Below, in pieces: positions 32,899 to 41,211 of a stretch of 46,186 nt of DNA. Under the pieces are notes generated by a model. The model did no database searches. It was not told the DNA's origin and worked only from the letters and a program-made list of their open reading frames with translations. Source of the stretch: Bacillota bacterium (lineage in GTDB: Bacteria; Bacillota; Clostridia; Oscillospirales; Ruminococcaceae); the NCBI GenBank assembly GCA_023396225.1, contig JAEWWT010000017.1, forward strand, positions 1 through 46,186. Reading direction: 5' to 3'. Position numbers and translations under genes: made by a program. Positions within the stretch are counted from its first letter, which is position 1; every line of letters begins with the position of its first letter.

Positions 32899-34203
32899 TT
32901 AATAAGTTAATATGTCATCGTCACTGGGTGTAAGCGTTATAATTTCGTTATAATCAGCAAGAAGCTTTGCAATTCCGATGGTATTATCCTCAAGTGCTTC
33001 ATTTAGCTTTAGCTGAAGATTGCAGGTATCACATTTTAAATCACACACTGTATGATGATAACAGCTCGGCTCCTGATAGGTGGTAATAACCCCCTCATAA
33101 TTCCTAAGTATAACTTTATTTGTTGACCATGAAATTAGATAATTAGGCATTACAGGTATCTTTCCACCGCCGCCAGGTGCATCAACAACAAAAGTAGGCA
33201 CGGCAAATCCACTTGTATGTCCCCTCAAACTTTCCATTATTTCTATACCTTTGCCAACAGATGTCCTGAAATGCTCCAGACCTTCCGATAAATCGCACTG
33301 ATAAATATAGTAAGGACGCACCCGGTTCTGAACAAGTCTGTGAACAAGTCTTTTCATAATTCTAGGGCAATCATTAACATCCGCAAGCAGCACTGATTGA
33401 TTTCCCAACGGTATTCCTGCAAAAGCAAGCTTTCTCAAAGCTTCTCTTGATGATGCAGTAAATTCCTTTGGATGATTAAAATGAGTATTAATCCATATTA
33501 CTTTATGCTTTTTAAGCATTTCAACAAGTTTATCAGTTATTCTGAATGGCAGAACTACTGGAGTTCTTGTCCCGATTCTTACAACTTCAACATGATCAAT
33601 GTTGTCAAGTTCTCCCAAAATCCAGTCGAGCAGATCATTAGGCAGCATGAAAGGATCTCCTCCGGAAAGAAGAACATCTCTGACAACTGGCGTATTTTTA
33701 ATATAATCAATACCTTTCTGAAGCTGTTCCTTTGACGGTATACAGTCACGATCGCCAACTTTTCTCTTCCTTGTACAATGACGGCAGTACATTGCGCAAA
33801 CATTGCTTACATGGAACAGCACTCTGTCCGGATATCTGTGAGTAATTCCCGGAACTGGACTGTCCTTATCCTCAGCAAGAGGGTCCTTCATGTCATAATC
33901 TGCAATATTAAGCTCTCTGACATCCGGAAAAGCCTGCTTAAATATCGGATCATTAACATAATCCTCAGGATCAATCAGCGATAAATAGTATGGTGTTATT
34001 GACATCGGAAATATGTCAATAGTTTTCTGTATCCGTTGTTTTTCATCATCGGGCAGAGTTATGCCGAGTATTTTCTCAACGGTATCAATATCCTTGATAA
34101 CATGACTCGCCTGCCATCTCCAATCATTCCAGAGCTTCAAAGCTCCTTCGGTAAACTCATCCTCATTCAATTTGTGCTGAGTAATTGAAATCATAGATTC
34201 CAT
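32899..34203 (-). CDS. ablA: Lysine 2,3-aminomutase
   Basis: A 434-residue radical SAM, PLP-dependent enzyme converting L-lysine to L-beta-lysine. The cluster motif is CAMYCRHCTRKRKVGD, followed by DVLLSGGDPFMLPNDLLDWIL. The PLP lysine is in PGGGGKIPVMPNYLIS, and the terminal cysteine motif is CDLKCDTCNL. AAAAGGATGG precedes ATG 34203. With ablB it makes an osmolyte, N-epsilon-acetyl-beta-lysine. It is the first gene of the operon, with a structured leader and a terminator ahead. Confidence 0.95.
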   Translation of the reverse strand: MESMISITQHKLNEDEFTEGALKLWNDWRWQASHVIKDIDTVEKILGITLPDDEKQRIQKTIDIFPMSITPYYLSLIDPEDYVNDPIFKQAFPDVRELNIADYDMKDPLAEDKDSPVPGITHRYPDRVLFHVSNVCAMYCRHCTRKRKVGDRDCIPSKEQLQKGIDYIKNTPVVRDVLLSGGDPFMLPNDLLDWILGELDNIDHVEVVRIGTRTPVVLPFRITDKLVEMLKKHKVIWINTHFNHPKEFTASSREALRKLAFAGIPLGNQSVLLADVNDCPRIMKRLVHRLVQNRVRPYYIYQCDLSEGLEHFRTSVGKGIEIMESLRGHTSGFAVPTFVVDAPGGGGKIPVMPNYLISWSTNKVILRNYEGVITTYQEPSCYHHTVCDLKCDTCNLQLKLNEALEDNTIGIAKLLADYNEIITLTPSDDDILTY

Positions 34204-34320
34204 AACATATAACCATCCTTTTATAGCAGATTTAAGGGTAATTTTAAGAGAACCCCTATGAAACCTCTTGAAAATATTCTCTAAAATGAGAATATAATAC
34301 TATCGCAGTGGTTGAAAAAA

Positions 34321-34354
34321 GCACTCTAACTCTAAATAAATAGAGTTAGAGTGC
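34321..34354 (-). terminator. Intrinsic terminator in the ablA leader
   Basis: GCACTCTAACTCTA/TAGAGTTAGAGTGC form a 14-bp stem, followed on the minus strand by TTTTTT. It lies about 118 bp before the ablA start and downstream of the promoter at 34643-34615, so it can only act as a conditional terminator of that transcript or stop an upstream gene. Confidence 0.85.
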
Positions 34355-34614
34355 ACAAGCTTTCCTGCATTATACAGTTCACTTTATACCATAATAATTT
34401 ATAGTATAGATTATGACCTTTCGATCCTAATCAAGCCCCAGTTCTAATATTATTTTTCAGCAAAATTTTCGGCTTAAATGGCAGACTAAACGTTCCCCAC
34501 ATTGACAAAAAACGTAAATACGTGAAACGACTCGCAAGCCGCCTACTCATTATGATTACTTCATATAATAAAACTATTTAATTTTAATTTACAATCCCAC
34601 TGCTCTTTACAAAT
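34355..34614 (-). ncRNA. Structured ablA leader, candidate riboswitch
   Basis: On the minus strand, downstream of a consensus promoter, the leader has several stems. GATTAGGATC-GAAA-GGTCATAATC (34432-34409) is a 10-bp stem with one mismatch and a GNRA tetraloop. TATACTATAA-ATTA-TTATGGTATA lies next to it (about 34408-34385). CGGCTT can pair with AAGCCG or AAGCC with GGCTT, mutually exclusive choices. The intrinsic terminator follows. I compared it by eye with lysine, c-di-AMP and SAM consensus features and found no match. Confidence 0.55.
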
Positions 34615-34643
34615 ATTATAACATAAATTAATAAATAAGTCAA
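34615..34643 (-). promoter_or_regulatory. Promoter of the ablA operon
   Basis: On the minus strand TTGACT (34643-34638), a 17-bp spacer and TATAAT (34620-34615). The sequence 34644-34781 between it and ppnP has weak inverted repeats only. Confidence 0.8.
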
Positions 34644-34781
34644 ATTTAAATTTTAACAACCTATTATCATAGGGTAAAAGCCTTGCAGGCAAGACTTAAG
34701 CGGTTAATATTTTTTCAGGATTCCACCGAGCGTGTATTCTTTTTTACCGGCGATGATAATTTTTGTTTCAATGTGCGTAAC

Positions 34782-35093
34782 TTAAAGTCCATAAGAGCAG
34801 CAATAGTCGGAATACTTTTTTACTATTATTTTAAATTTTGATTTTGCCGGAACCTGAAAGCTTTCACCTGTTTTGTATGAAACAAACTTAGTTTCACCAT
34901 CAAGGCAAATATCCATATCGCCGCCTAAAATCTCCATAGTTTCAGCAGCATCTGTATTAAATTCATATTGACCTGCCAACATAAAGCCTAAAGTCTTTTT
35001 TGTGCCATCCTCAAATAATACTGTTCTGCTTGTTACCTTGCCATCAAAGTATACATTTGCTTCTTTTACTACTGTTACATTATTAAATTTCAT
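34782..35093 (-). CDS. ppnP: Pyrimidine/purine nucleoside phosphorylase PpnP
   Basis: A 103-residue single cupin of the PpnP (YaiE, DUF1255) family. Landmarks are VYFDGKVTSRTVLFEDGTKKTLGFMLAGQYEFNTDAAETMEILGGDMDICLDG and the closing GESFQVPAKSKFKIIV...YCCSY. The family phosphorolyses several nucleosides to base and ribose-1-phosphate. The length is slightly above that of E. coli PpnP. Apparently a single gene. Confidence 0.88.
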   Translation of the reverse strand: MKFNNVTVVKEANVYFDGKVTSRTVLFEDGTKKTLGFMLAGQYEFNTDAAETMEILGGDMDICLDGETKFVSYKTGESFQVPAKSKFKIIVKKYSDYCCSYGL

Positions 35094-35218
35094 AATTATT
35101 TCCTCTTTTACCTAATTAATTTTAGATTATATTATATCATATCCTGACATTTTTGTCACTACAAGGCATGAAGTTTTTACGTTAGGGATGTATCTATAAA
35201 TATTGGAAAATCAGGGTA

Positions 35219-35305
35219 TTAAAAATCATACAGAAAGAAAAATAAACTTCCAATAATAAATAGCACAGGAATAACTATAATAATCCATTTCTGTTCTGGG
35301 GACAT
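35219..35305 (-). pseudogene. Small membrane peptide gene broken by an A8 run
   Basis: From ATG 35305 this 28-codon frame encodes MSPEQKWIIIVIPVLFIIGS and a hydrophobic rest ending LYDF, a single membrane helix. It has no ribosome-binding site of its own. AGGTGG stands 8 nt before another ATG at 35321, which opens a different frame after a run of eight A (35311-35318). With seven A the two join as MKKRLMSPEQKW..., a sensible small membrane protein. So it is a frameshift, sequencing slip or slippage-controlled gene. Confidence 0.5.
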
Positions 35306-35389
35306 CAATCTTTTTTTTCATAAAGCACCACCTATATAAATAATTTACTTTAAATATGGTGATATTATTAACCATATTCCATATTTATA

Positions 35390-35431
35390 AAAAAGTTCTT
35401 TCCTAAATCAAATGACTTAGGAAAGAACTTT
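35390..35431 (-). terminator. Terminator of the Cys/Arg-rich gene
   Basis: AAAAGTTCTTTCCTAA pairs with TTAGGAAAGAACTTTT over a 10-nt loop with T-tracts on both sides, 17 bp after the stop. Confidence 0.85.
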
Positions 35432-35447
35432 TATTTATTGCTAAGAA

Positions 35448-35678
35448 TTAATAATATCGATTTCTCCTACAACATCTTTTATAACAGTTCTCGATAGCTC
35501 TTTCACGGCATCTGTTGAAGCATCTTAAATCGTTGCATCTAAAACGAAATCTATTAAATTGGTCTCCTGCAACTGCAGCTTCAACACGTCGTTCATCATC
35601 TAAACGACCTATGCGAAAATCTTCAACGTCATCCATACGCTCACCAAAAATAAAATTATCTATATTGTCACCGTTCAT
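35448..35678 (-). CDS. Small Cys/Arg-rich protein, unknown
   Basis: A 76-residue protein with an acidic N-terminal half (GERMDDVEDFRIGRLDDERRVEA) and a C-terminal half rich in Cys, Arg and Asn (FRFRCNDLRCFNRCRERAIENCYKRCCRRNRYY, six Cys). GGGGGGG precedes the ATG, and a terminator follows. The composition recalls spore-coat or metal-binding small proteins, but no family is recognised. Confidence 0.65.
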   Translation of the reverse strand: MNGDNIDNFIFGERMDDVEDFRIGRLDDERRVEAAVAGDQFNRFRFRCNDLRCFNRCRERAIENCYKRCCRRNRYY

Positions 35679-35773
35679 AAAGATAACCCCCCCTTATCTA
35701 AGATAGAAATCGACATAATTTTACAATCTATTTTATAATATGAGGTTGCTGTAAATAATGTGATAATCAAAAC

Positions 35774-35803
35774 AATCGGCAGGTAATAATTTACCTGCCG
35801 ATT
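35774..35803 (-). terminator. Terminator of the SPFH gene
   Basis: AATCGGCAGGTAA pairs with TTACCTGCCGATT. On the minus strand TGTTTT follows, 22 bp after the stop. Confidence 0.85.
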
Positions 35804-35824
35804 CTTCAATATACTGTATTATGA

Positions 35825-37837
35825 TTATGGTTTTTTCAGTTCCTCAAGTGCCTGTGCTGTTGAGGAGGGTTCAGAGATATGCTGTAATGATACACCCAGC
35901 TTATCAATTGTAATAAATTTAAGCAGAGTGTCCATAACTGTGTTGGTGCCATTGCCCTCGCTGTTCTGTCCGCCTGTACCGCCCATATTTACAACTGTCT
36001 TAGGAACAATGTCCACCTTTGAATTTTTAATAGCATCTGCAAGCTTATCAGTGATTTCTTGAATAACACGGTATTCTGCTCCGCCGTAAGCCTTAACCTG
36101 AGCATCAATTGCCTGTGCCTTAGCAAGACCAATATTGGATTCCTTGGATGCCTCAGCCTCACCCTCAAGTCTTACCTTGGACGAATTAGCCTTAGCAAGA
36201 GCAATAATCTGGTTTGCCTCCTGTTCAGCCTTGCTTGCAAGAGCCGCACCGTTATTGCCTTCAATCTCAATCTGAATCTTTGACTTAGTTAGGAAGCTTT
36301 GCTGTGCAGCAACAGCCTCTGCTTCACGGAGAGATTTTTCACTTTCAGCAGCTGACTGCTGTTTCTGATAAGTAACCTTTTTCTCTTCTGCAATCTGTCT
36401 TTCACGAAGCTGAGTGAGAATATTTTCAATCTGAATATCAGCCTTTGGTGACTTAGGCGTACCGATAAGAACTTCTTCAAGCTGAAGATTATATTTCTCA
36501 AACTTGCTTCTCATTTCAACTACTGCACGTTCACGAATGGCACTTCTTTCCTGAATCAATTCAATCAGGGTTTTGGTTTGTGCTACGTCCTTGAAATATG
36601 CACTTACAAGCGGGTCAAGTGACTGATTTACAAGCATATTTATGTCACCAAATCTCTGAATAACCCACGGTGCTTGTTTATAATCTATATGCATAACAAC
36701 AGAAAGTGGCAGTGATGGCTCAAATGCGTCCTTAGTGATAATATCAACTTCGGACAGGTTTTCGTCATATTTATGATCGCCAATTTCTGATCTGTTCCAC
36801 TTGAGAATAATATTTGTTGTCGGAACAAGAACAACCTTTCCTGCATCAGTATTGAAAGCATATTTACCAGGCATAAGCGGCTTTTCAAGAACACCCTTGC
36901 AGCCTGCTCCCACAAGCTCACCGTGCCTATAATCAGCACCTGTAGTATCTATTCCCTCTTTACCGAAGAAAGATACAACAATCCCAACGAATCCGATAGG
37001 AACGACTGTCTTTGGTCTGAATTCAACAGTTGCAAAAAGTCTGTTTATATAATATGTACCATCTGTAAGAACTTCAATTTGCTTACCACGGCGACCACCA
37101 AGTGAAATAAACTTTTCAGGATCCTGATAGCTTGAATGCCCCTCACCAACGCTTGAAGCAATAATTTCACCCTGCTGCAGAGGAGGACCGTCATGGACTG
37201 TTACAATACCCATTAAATCGCTATCCTGATTGCCGTTGCCCATTATAACAACAGGGCTGAAAGCATACCTTGCTTTTAAGGTCTGCTGCATACTCTCAAT
37301 CTCAATCTTTTCCTGTTTTGAGCCAGCAAAGATAGCCTTGATATCAGTAGGCGTTATTACAATAAACTGAGCAAGATTTATAGCATATGTACCCTCTCTC
37401 AAAATACCTCTCTGAGGCCCTTTCTGACCGCCATTCTGTAAAAAGCCTCTTACATCCTGAAAATTATTTGCTTCTTTGACTACCATGCCTAAAGTCTGCA
37501 TAGGAGCAAGTGGGATGCCATCCTTTGCAAAGACATAAGCAATCTGTCCCTGTGGAATTGTAATGAGCGGATACTTATGTATTTTATACATAAGCGCCGA
37601 TTTAAAATGAATACCTCCACGAAGCAAATCAGGGGAATAGCCTGCCTCACCGTTAAGTGCGATAATTGAGTCTTTCAGCGAACCTCGTACGCTCCACCAT
37701 TTCTCAATGACAGCAACTTCATTTGATTGGATTACTCTGAGTCCTAAAATTTTGAATATAATTAGATACAGTACAATCAAACCGCCAATGCCAATAAGGA
37801 TACTGATAGCTAAAGTATTAATAAGATCATCTCCCAT
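35825..37837 (-). CDS. SPFH/flotillin-like membrane protein
   Basis: A 670-residue protein with an N-terminal membrane helix (ISILIGIGGLIVLYLIIFKILG). A long SPFH/band-7 region follows: QSNEVAVIEKWWSVRG, GILREGTYAINLAQFIVIT, TVVPIGFVGIVVSFFGKEG, then LSVVMHIDYKQAPWVIQRFGDINMLVNQSLDPLVSAYFKDVA. From about residue 470 a long Glu/Ala/Lys coiled coil (ERQIAEEKKVTYQKQQSAAESEKSLREAEAVAAQQ) leads to VRLEGEAEASKESNIGLAKAQAIDAQVKAYGGAEY and a Gly/Asn-rich tail. The repeated Gly-turn segments make it longer than usual flotillins. ATG 37837 is preferred; neither it nor ATG 37903 has a good ribosome-binding site. The role is probably membrane-domain scaffolding. Confidence 0.8.
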   Translation of the reverse strand: MGDDLINTLAISILIGIGGLIVLYLIIFKILGLRVIQSNEVAVIEKWWSVRGSLKDSIIALNGEAGYSPDLLRGGIHFKSALMYKIHKYPLITIPQGQIAYVFAKDGIPLAPMQTLGMVVKEANNFQDVRGFLQNGGQKGPQRGILREGTYAINLAQFIVITPTDIKAIFAGSKQEKIEIESMQQTLKARYAFSPVVIMGNGNQDSDLMGIVTVHDGPPLQQGEIIASSVGEGHSSYQDPEKFISLGGRRGKQIEVLTDGTYYINRLFATVEFRPKTVVPIGFVGIVVSFFGKEGIDTTGADYRHGELVGAGCKGVLEKPLMPGKYAFNTDAGKVVLVPTTNIILKWNRSEIGDHKYDENLSEVDIITKDAFEPSLPLSVVMHIDYKQAPWVIQRFGDINMLVNQSLDPLVSAYFKDVAQTKTLIELIQERSAIRERAVVEMRSKFEKYNLQLEEVLIGTPKSPKADIQIENILTQLRERQIAEEKKVTYQKQQSAAESEKSLREAEAVAAQQSFLTKSKIQIEIEGNNGAALASKAEQEANQIIALAKANSSKVRLEGEAEASKESNIGLAKAQAIDAQVKAYGGAEYRVIQEITDKLADAIKNSKVDIVPKTVVNMGGTGGQNSEGNGTNTVMDTLLKFITIDKLGVSLQHISEPSSTAQALEELKKP

Positions 37838-38023
37838 ATTATATTTGATATTTTTGTATATTTTATATACATATATATTACAACTAATTATAAAAAATAT
37901 CAATATTTCTTATATAAATATTTAGTCAGCTTTATTCACTATGGTTCATATACTTTCAAGCCAATATCTAAGACTGCTTTGACACCAATAGTTGCTATAT
38001 AGTAATCCTAATATTTGTTATTG

Positions 38024-39838
38024 TTAATTTGTATGCTTTTTTAATCTTACAGTAAACAATACAACTGAAATTAAAACCAATACCACAAAAACAATAGAAT
38101 TATTTTTGCTGTCGGTAACATTTGAAGCTACTAAGCTTTCATTTACGTCTACGCCTGCACCTGCTTCAACATTTTCAGTAGCAAGGCTTACTTTATCAAT
38201 TATAACAGCATAAGTTGAAGTATGAACTAAATCCCAAGCTGCTGAACCGTTTGCACCGATTTTACATACATCGATAAACTCAAGTTCCTCTGTTTCTTCG
38301 TTGTAATAGTACAAATTAGCATAAAGTCCCTCGTTGTCCTTGCCGAGATCCATTGAAACAGTTGCTGTGAAGCCAAATTCTCCGCTGTGTGTAACGGTAA
38401 ACTGTATTACATTTTTTTCACCTATAATGTTGTTTATAACGTCAACAGGAATTGTTTTTGTTCCTTTTTTTACTGCAAGATCAATGTCTGAAAAATCCTT
38501 TCCAGTAATGCTTTTTCCATTAATTGTCCACTTTACTCCGTTGCCCATGTCAAGAACTATATCAACATCTTTTCCTGCCATTTCTTCAAGCCATTCTGAT
38601 TTTAAAGTTGTTGTACCGTTCATGTTGACAACAACAAATTCCCCGTCTTTTGCCTTTTTAACCTGATTTACTATGCTTCCTGTACCATTGGAGTTTGCAG
38701 GAAATGGCATTACTGCCGGTGTATTTAATGAGCCGCTGTCAGTGTTGCCAGATACGCTGATACCCTGATTTGATAAAGTCCATACTGCATAGAAAGTAAC
38801 CGGAGTTGTTCCCATTATGTATGAAGTTTCTGCTTTTCCGTCTGCTGATAATGCCCAACCACCGAAAGTGTAGCCTGTTTTCGTAAGATTTCCTGTGTTG
38901 CCTGCAAGAGGTACATTTGCTCCGCTTGTATATGTATTACTGTCAGTTGGAACAGTTCCGCTTGTTGCACCGTTAGAGTTATAGGTTATAGAAGAATTAC
39001 TTGCAACAGGTGCAGTATTAGGTAAACTCGCTGAAATTGAAACTGTTGCTACGTTCGAATCAGCTTTGCCGTCATTTGCCTTGAATGTAAAGCTGTCAAA
39101 GCCACTATACCCAACCGTTGGTGTATAGGTATAGCTACCATTTATATTAAAATCAAACGTTCCGTGAGATGGTTCTGCTACTTTAGAATATGTTAACGTA
39201 TCACCAGCATCTGCATCTGTCGCTGTTACTGTTCCCGTTTTTGCTACGCCTGCTATTGCTGTTATGTTAGAATCATTTGCAACAGGTGCAGTATTAGGTA
39301 AACTCACTGTAATTGAAACTGTTGCTACGTTCGAATCAGCTATACCGTCATTTGCCTTGAATGTAAAGCTGTCAAAGCCACTATACCCAACGGTTGGTGT
39401 ATAGGTATAGCTACCATTTATATTAAAATCAAGCGTTCCATGAGTTGGTTCTGCTACTTTAGAATATGTTAACGTATCACCAGCATCTGCATCTGTCGCT
39501 GTTACTGTTCCCGTTTTTGCCACACCTGGTATTGCGGTTATAGAAGAATTACTTGCAACAGGTGCAGTATTAGGGTATGCCAGTGTCACCGCATTGTTAT
39601 CGTTCGTCTCAATATTGACAGTTCCGCTATAGGCTATCCCGCCTGAATTTACGCTGATTTCATGACTGCCTGCTGAAAGATATAGGTATAGCTTACCGTC
39701 TGAATGAGTTTGCGGAATATTATAATTTGTGCTGTCTACTTCCACAGTACAGCTTGCATTTGCCGTATTATTATTTAACAGACTAATCGTCGTCTTATAA
39801 ACCAAAGAGCTTCCATCTGATGTAGGGATGGTACTCAT
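38024..39838 (-). CDS. 5'-truncated cell-surface repeat protein
   Basis: About 604 residues. Two tandem 92-residue cadherin-like/Ig-like units start NTAPVA (DNA repeats of 276 bp at 39003-39278 and 39279-39554, nearly identical). A partial third unit and an InlB B-repeat (TGYTFGGWALSADGKAETSYIMGTTPVTFYAVW) follow. The unknown middle domain is DVDIVLDMGNGVKWTINGKSITGKDFSDIDL. The C-terminal membrane anchor is NSIVFVVLVLISVVLFTVRLKKHTN. It lacks a signal peptide. The frame opens inside the broken excisionase gene. ATG 39838 overlaps the excisionase stop as ATGA, so only coupled translation is likely. I see it as a fragment of a surface adhesin. Confidence 0.65.
   Translation of the reverse strand: MSTIPTSDGSSLVYKTTISLLNNNTANASCTVEVDSTNYNIPQTHSDGKLYLYLSAGSHEISVNSGGIAYSGTVNIETNDNNAVTLAYPNTAPVASNSSITAIPGVAKTGTVTATDADAGDTLTYSKVAEPTHGTLDFNINGSYTYTPTVGYSGFDSFTFKANDGIADSNVATVSITVSLPNTAPVANDSNITAIAGVAKTGTVTATDADAGDTLTYSKVAEPSHGTFDFNINGSYTYTPTVGYSGFDSFTFKANDGKADSNVATVSISASLPNTAPVASNSSITYNSNGATSGTVPTDSNTYTSGANVPLAGNTGNLTKTGYTFGGWALSADGKAETSYIMGTTPVTFYAVWTLSNQGISVSGNTDSGSLNTPAVMPFPANSNGTGSIVNQVKKAKDGEFVVVNMNGTTTLKSEWLEEMAGKDVDIVLDMGNGVKWTINGKSITGKDFSDIDLAVKKGTKTIPVDVINNIIGEKNVIQFTVTHSGEFGFTATVSMDLGKDNEGLYANLYYYNEETEELEFIDVCKIGANGSAAWDLVHTSTYAVIIDKVSLATENVEAGAGVDVNESLVASNVTDSKNNSIVFVVLVLISVVLFTVRLKKHTN
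39003..39554 (-). repeat. Tandem 276-bp direct repeat
   Basis: Two consecutive units, beginning at 39003 and 39279 and marked by GCAACAGGTGCAGTATTAGG, with the marker again at 39555. They differ at only scattered bases, so recent duplication or gene conversion is likely. Confidence 0.85.
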
Positions 39839-40029
39839 ATCCGATGGTATAACTGGCGGAGTTGAAAGCATAAGCCTTGGATTTCCTCTGTGCATTCCTT
39901 GATAGTGAGCATTTCTACTTTCTGAGAGGCATTTTGAAGTGGTGCTGGCTGAACAGTATCCGCTTCAAGCTTTGCCTGCAAAAGTGCAACCACCTCTGCG
40001 ATGAGCTCCTGTTTTTGTTTGATTGTCAT
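39835..40029 (-). pseudogene. Truncated excisionase-like gene of an integrative element
   Basis: Starts MTIKQKQELIAEVVALLQAKLEAD behind GAGGAGGTCAAAACAG. KVEMLTIKECTEEIQGL is the start of the helix-turn-helix seen in excisionases of Tn916-like and related integrative elements. The expected HTVRQLIAQGKIP continuation is replaced after about codon 50, and the frame stops at 64 codons. The following DNA is the surface protein gene in another frame. No integrase is next to it. It is a relic of a mobile element. Confidence 0.65.
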
Positions 40030-40720
40030 CTGTTTTGACCTCCTCGTAATTTGATTTTGAGAGAGCATTTTACAAGCCTGTTCACTCATTAGGACGAAAT
40101 ATCCCGTTTTTTATGGTCAATTTCAAAAAGTTTTTTGTAAGTTCTGCGAATTGCATAAAACGAGTGTATAGTAGATACTAACTGCTTGTATGTTTTGCAC
40201 TCTCATACATTAAGGACACTCAGAGCCTGTTTTTTAGTAGTGAATTTGAAAGTTTGGAATTTTACACAACAACAGAGCCTTTTTAGATAAGCCACGTTAT
40301 GCAATTTGCCGTCTAGGTAATATATGACACTGCAAGGCATTTTTGTCGGACTGCTTTTTTAAAGTTTGTACATATGCATAAAGATAGGAAAGATTTTTAT
40401 GATATAATTGACGAAATTTCATCTTCTATCGTTAGGAGGGGCAAAAAACAGCCTGTTTCTCGTGATTGAGAAACAGGCTTATATATCAAGACATAAAAAA
40501 TTCGGCTTAGATACCCCGTAAGGATTGTTTACGGGGTATCTATCCGTTTTGCGATTATATAAAATACCTGAAGCATATATTGTATGCCTCAGGTTAGGGC
40601 TTTTATATGATTGAGCTGAAGCAAACAATGTTTGTATTAGGTGAAATACGCTAACAGGGAAAATATATTACAGATTAGGGGAGGTTGTATAAAAAGTAAT
40701 AGATGCAGCTTTACAGCTTG
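40030..40720. other. Element remnant with three consecutive palindromes
   Basis: No gene supported. Contains AGCCTGTTTCTC/GAGAAACAGGCT (40450-40479), AGATACCCCGTAA/TTACGGGGTATCT (40509-40541) and CCTGA.GCATA/TATGC.TCAGG (40567-40593). Just before the first hairpin is AGGAGGGG (40434-40441), an excellent ribosome-binding site with no start codon after it. I take it as the deleted end of a mobile element. Confidence 0.55.
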
Positions 40721-40749
40721 TTGATTTTTAACAGAATTCATGATATAAT
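40721..40749 (+). promoter_or_regulatory. Promoter of the CGGC-protein gene
   Basis: TTGATT (40721-40726), a 17-bp spacer and TATAAT (40744-40749), 43 bp before the ATG. Confidence 0.75.
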
Positions 40750-40792
40750 AAAAATGCGAGTTTTTAAAATTTATATAAATAGGAGTGATTTA

Positions 40793-41125
40793 ATGAAAGT
40801 TGGTATTATTAGGTGCATGCAAACTGAAGATTACTGCCCAGGCACAACTGATTTTAAAATGATACGTGAGAAAAAGGGCGGTTTTGAAAATATTAAGGAA
40901 GATATTGAGATTGTTGGATTTATAAACTGTGGTGGTTGTCCTGGGAAAAAGGCGGTTCTGCGAGCGAGAGAACTTGTAAAGCGTGGTGCAGATACTATAG
41001 TTTTTGCCTCATGCATACAAAAAGGCAATCCTATTGGATATCCTTGCCCATTTGCAAAGAAAATGAAAGAAGTTATACAGAATGATTTGCCATCAGATAT
41101 AAATTATATTGACTTTACGCATTAA
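40793..41125 (+). CDS. CGGC-domain protein
   Basis: A 110-residue protein with MKVGIIRCMQTEDYCPGTTDF and the signature INCGGCPGKKAV, then FASCIQKGNPIGYPCPFAKKM. Six Cys, suiting metal or Fe-S binding; the CGGC family has no established activity. AGGAGTGATTTA precedes ATG 40793 and a consensus promoter lies upstream. The longer frame from 40703 overlaps that promoter. It is convergent with the permease genes, with a terminator between. Location by the hcp/Crp-Fnr genes suggests a redox-related role. Confidence 0.85.
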   Translation: MKVGIIRCMQTEDYCPGTTDFKMIREKKGGFENIKEDIEIVGFINCGGCPGKKAVLRARELVKRGADTIVFASCIQKGNPIGYPCPFAKKMKEVIQNDLPSDINYIDFTH

Positions 41126-41143
41126 ATATATCACAACAATAAA

Positions 41144-41174
41144 AAAAGCTACGACTCCAACGTCATAGCTTTTT
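41144..41174. terminator. Bidirectional terminator
   Basis: AAAAAGCTA.GAC pairs with GTC.TAGCTTTTT between convergent CGGC and permease genes. Confidence 0.8.
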
Positions 41175-41211
41175 CACCAATTTTAGATTGTAGGAACGTA
41201 TTTAAATAAAT

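Noticed and set aside
34410..34580. Plus-strand open frame containing NVPHIDKKRKYVKRLASRLL, transposase-like at first sight
   Set aside because: No start codon and no extension; it is the complement of the structured ablA leader, so coincidence is more likely.
34355..34614. Lysine (L-box) riboswitch before ablA
   Set aside because: GCCGAA and GGGGAA are present, but the conserved 5' AGAGGTGC block, the matching 3' strand and the P4 stem are missing.
37838..37903. Longer start of the SPFH protein at 37903
   Set aside because: The extra 22 residues are AT-driven and precede a normal N-terminal membrane helix; no ribosome-binding site.
40450..40593. CRISPR array
   Set aside because: The three palindromes differ in sequence and the spacing is irregular.
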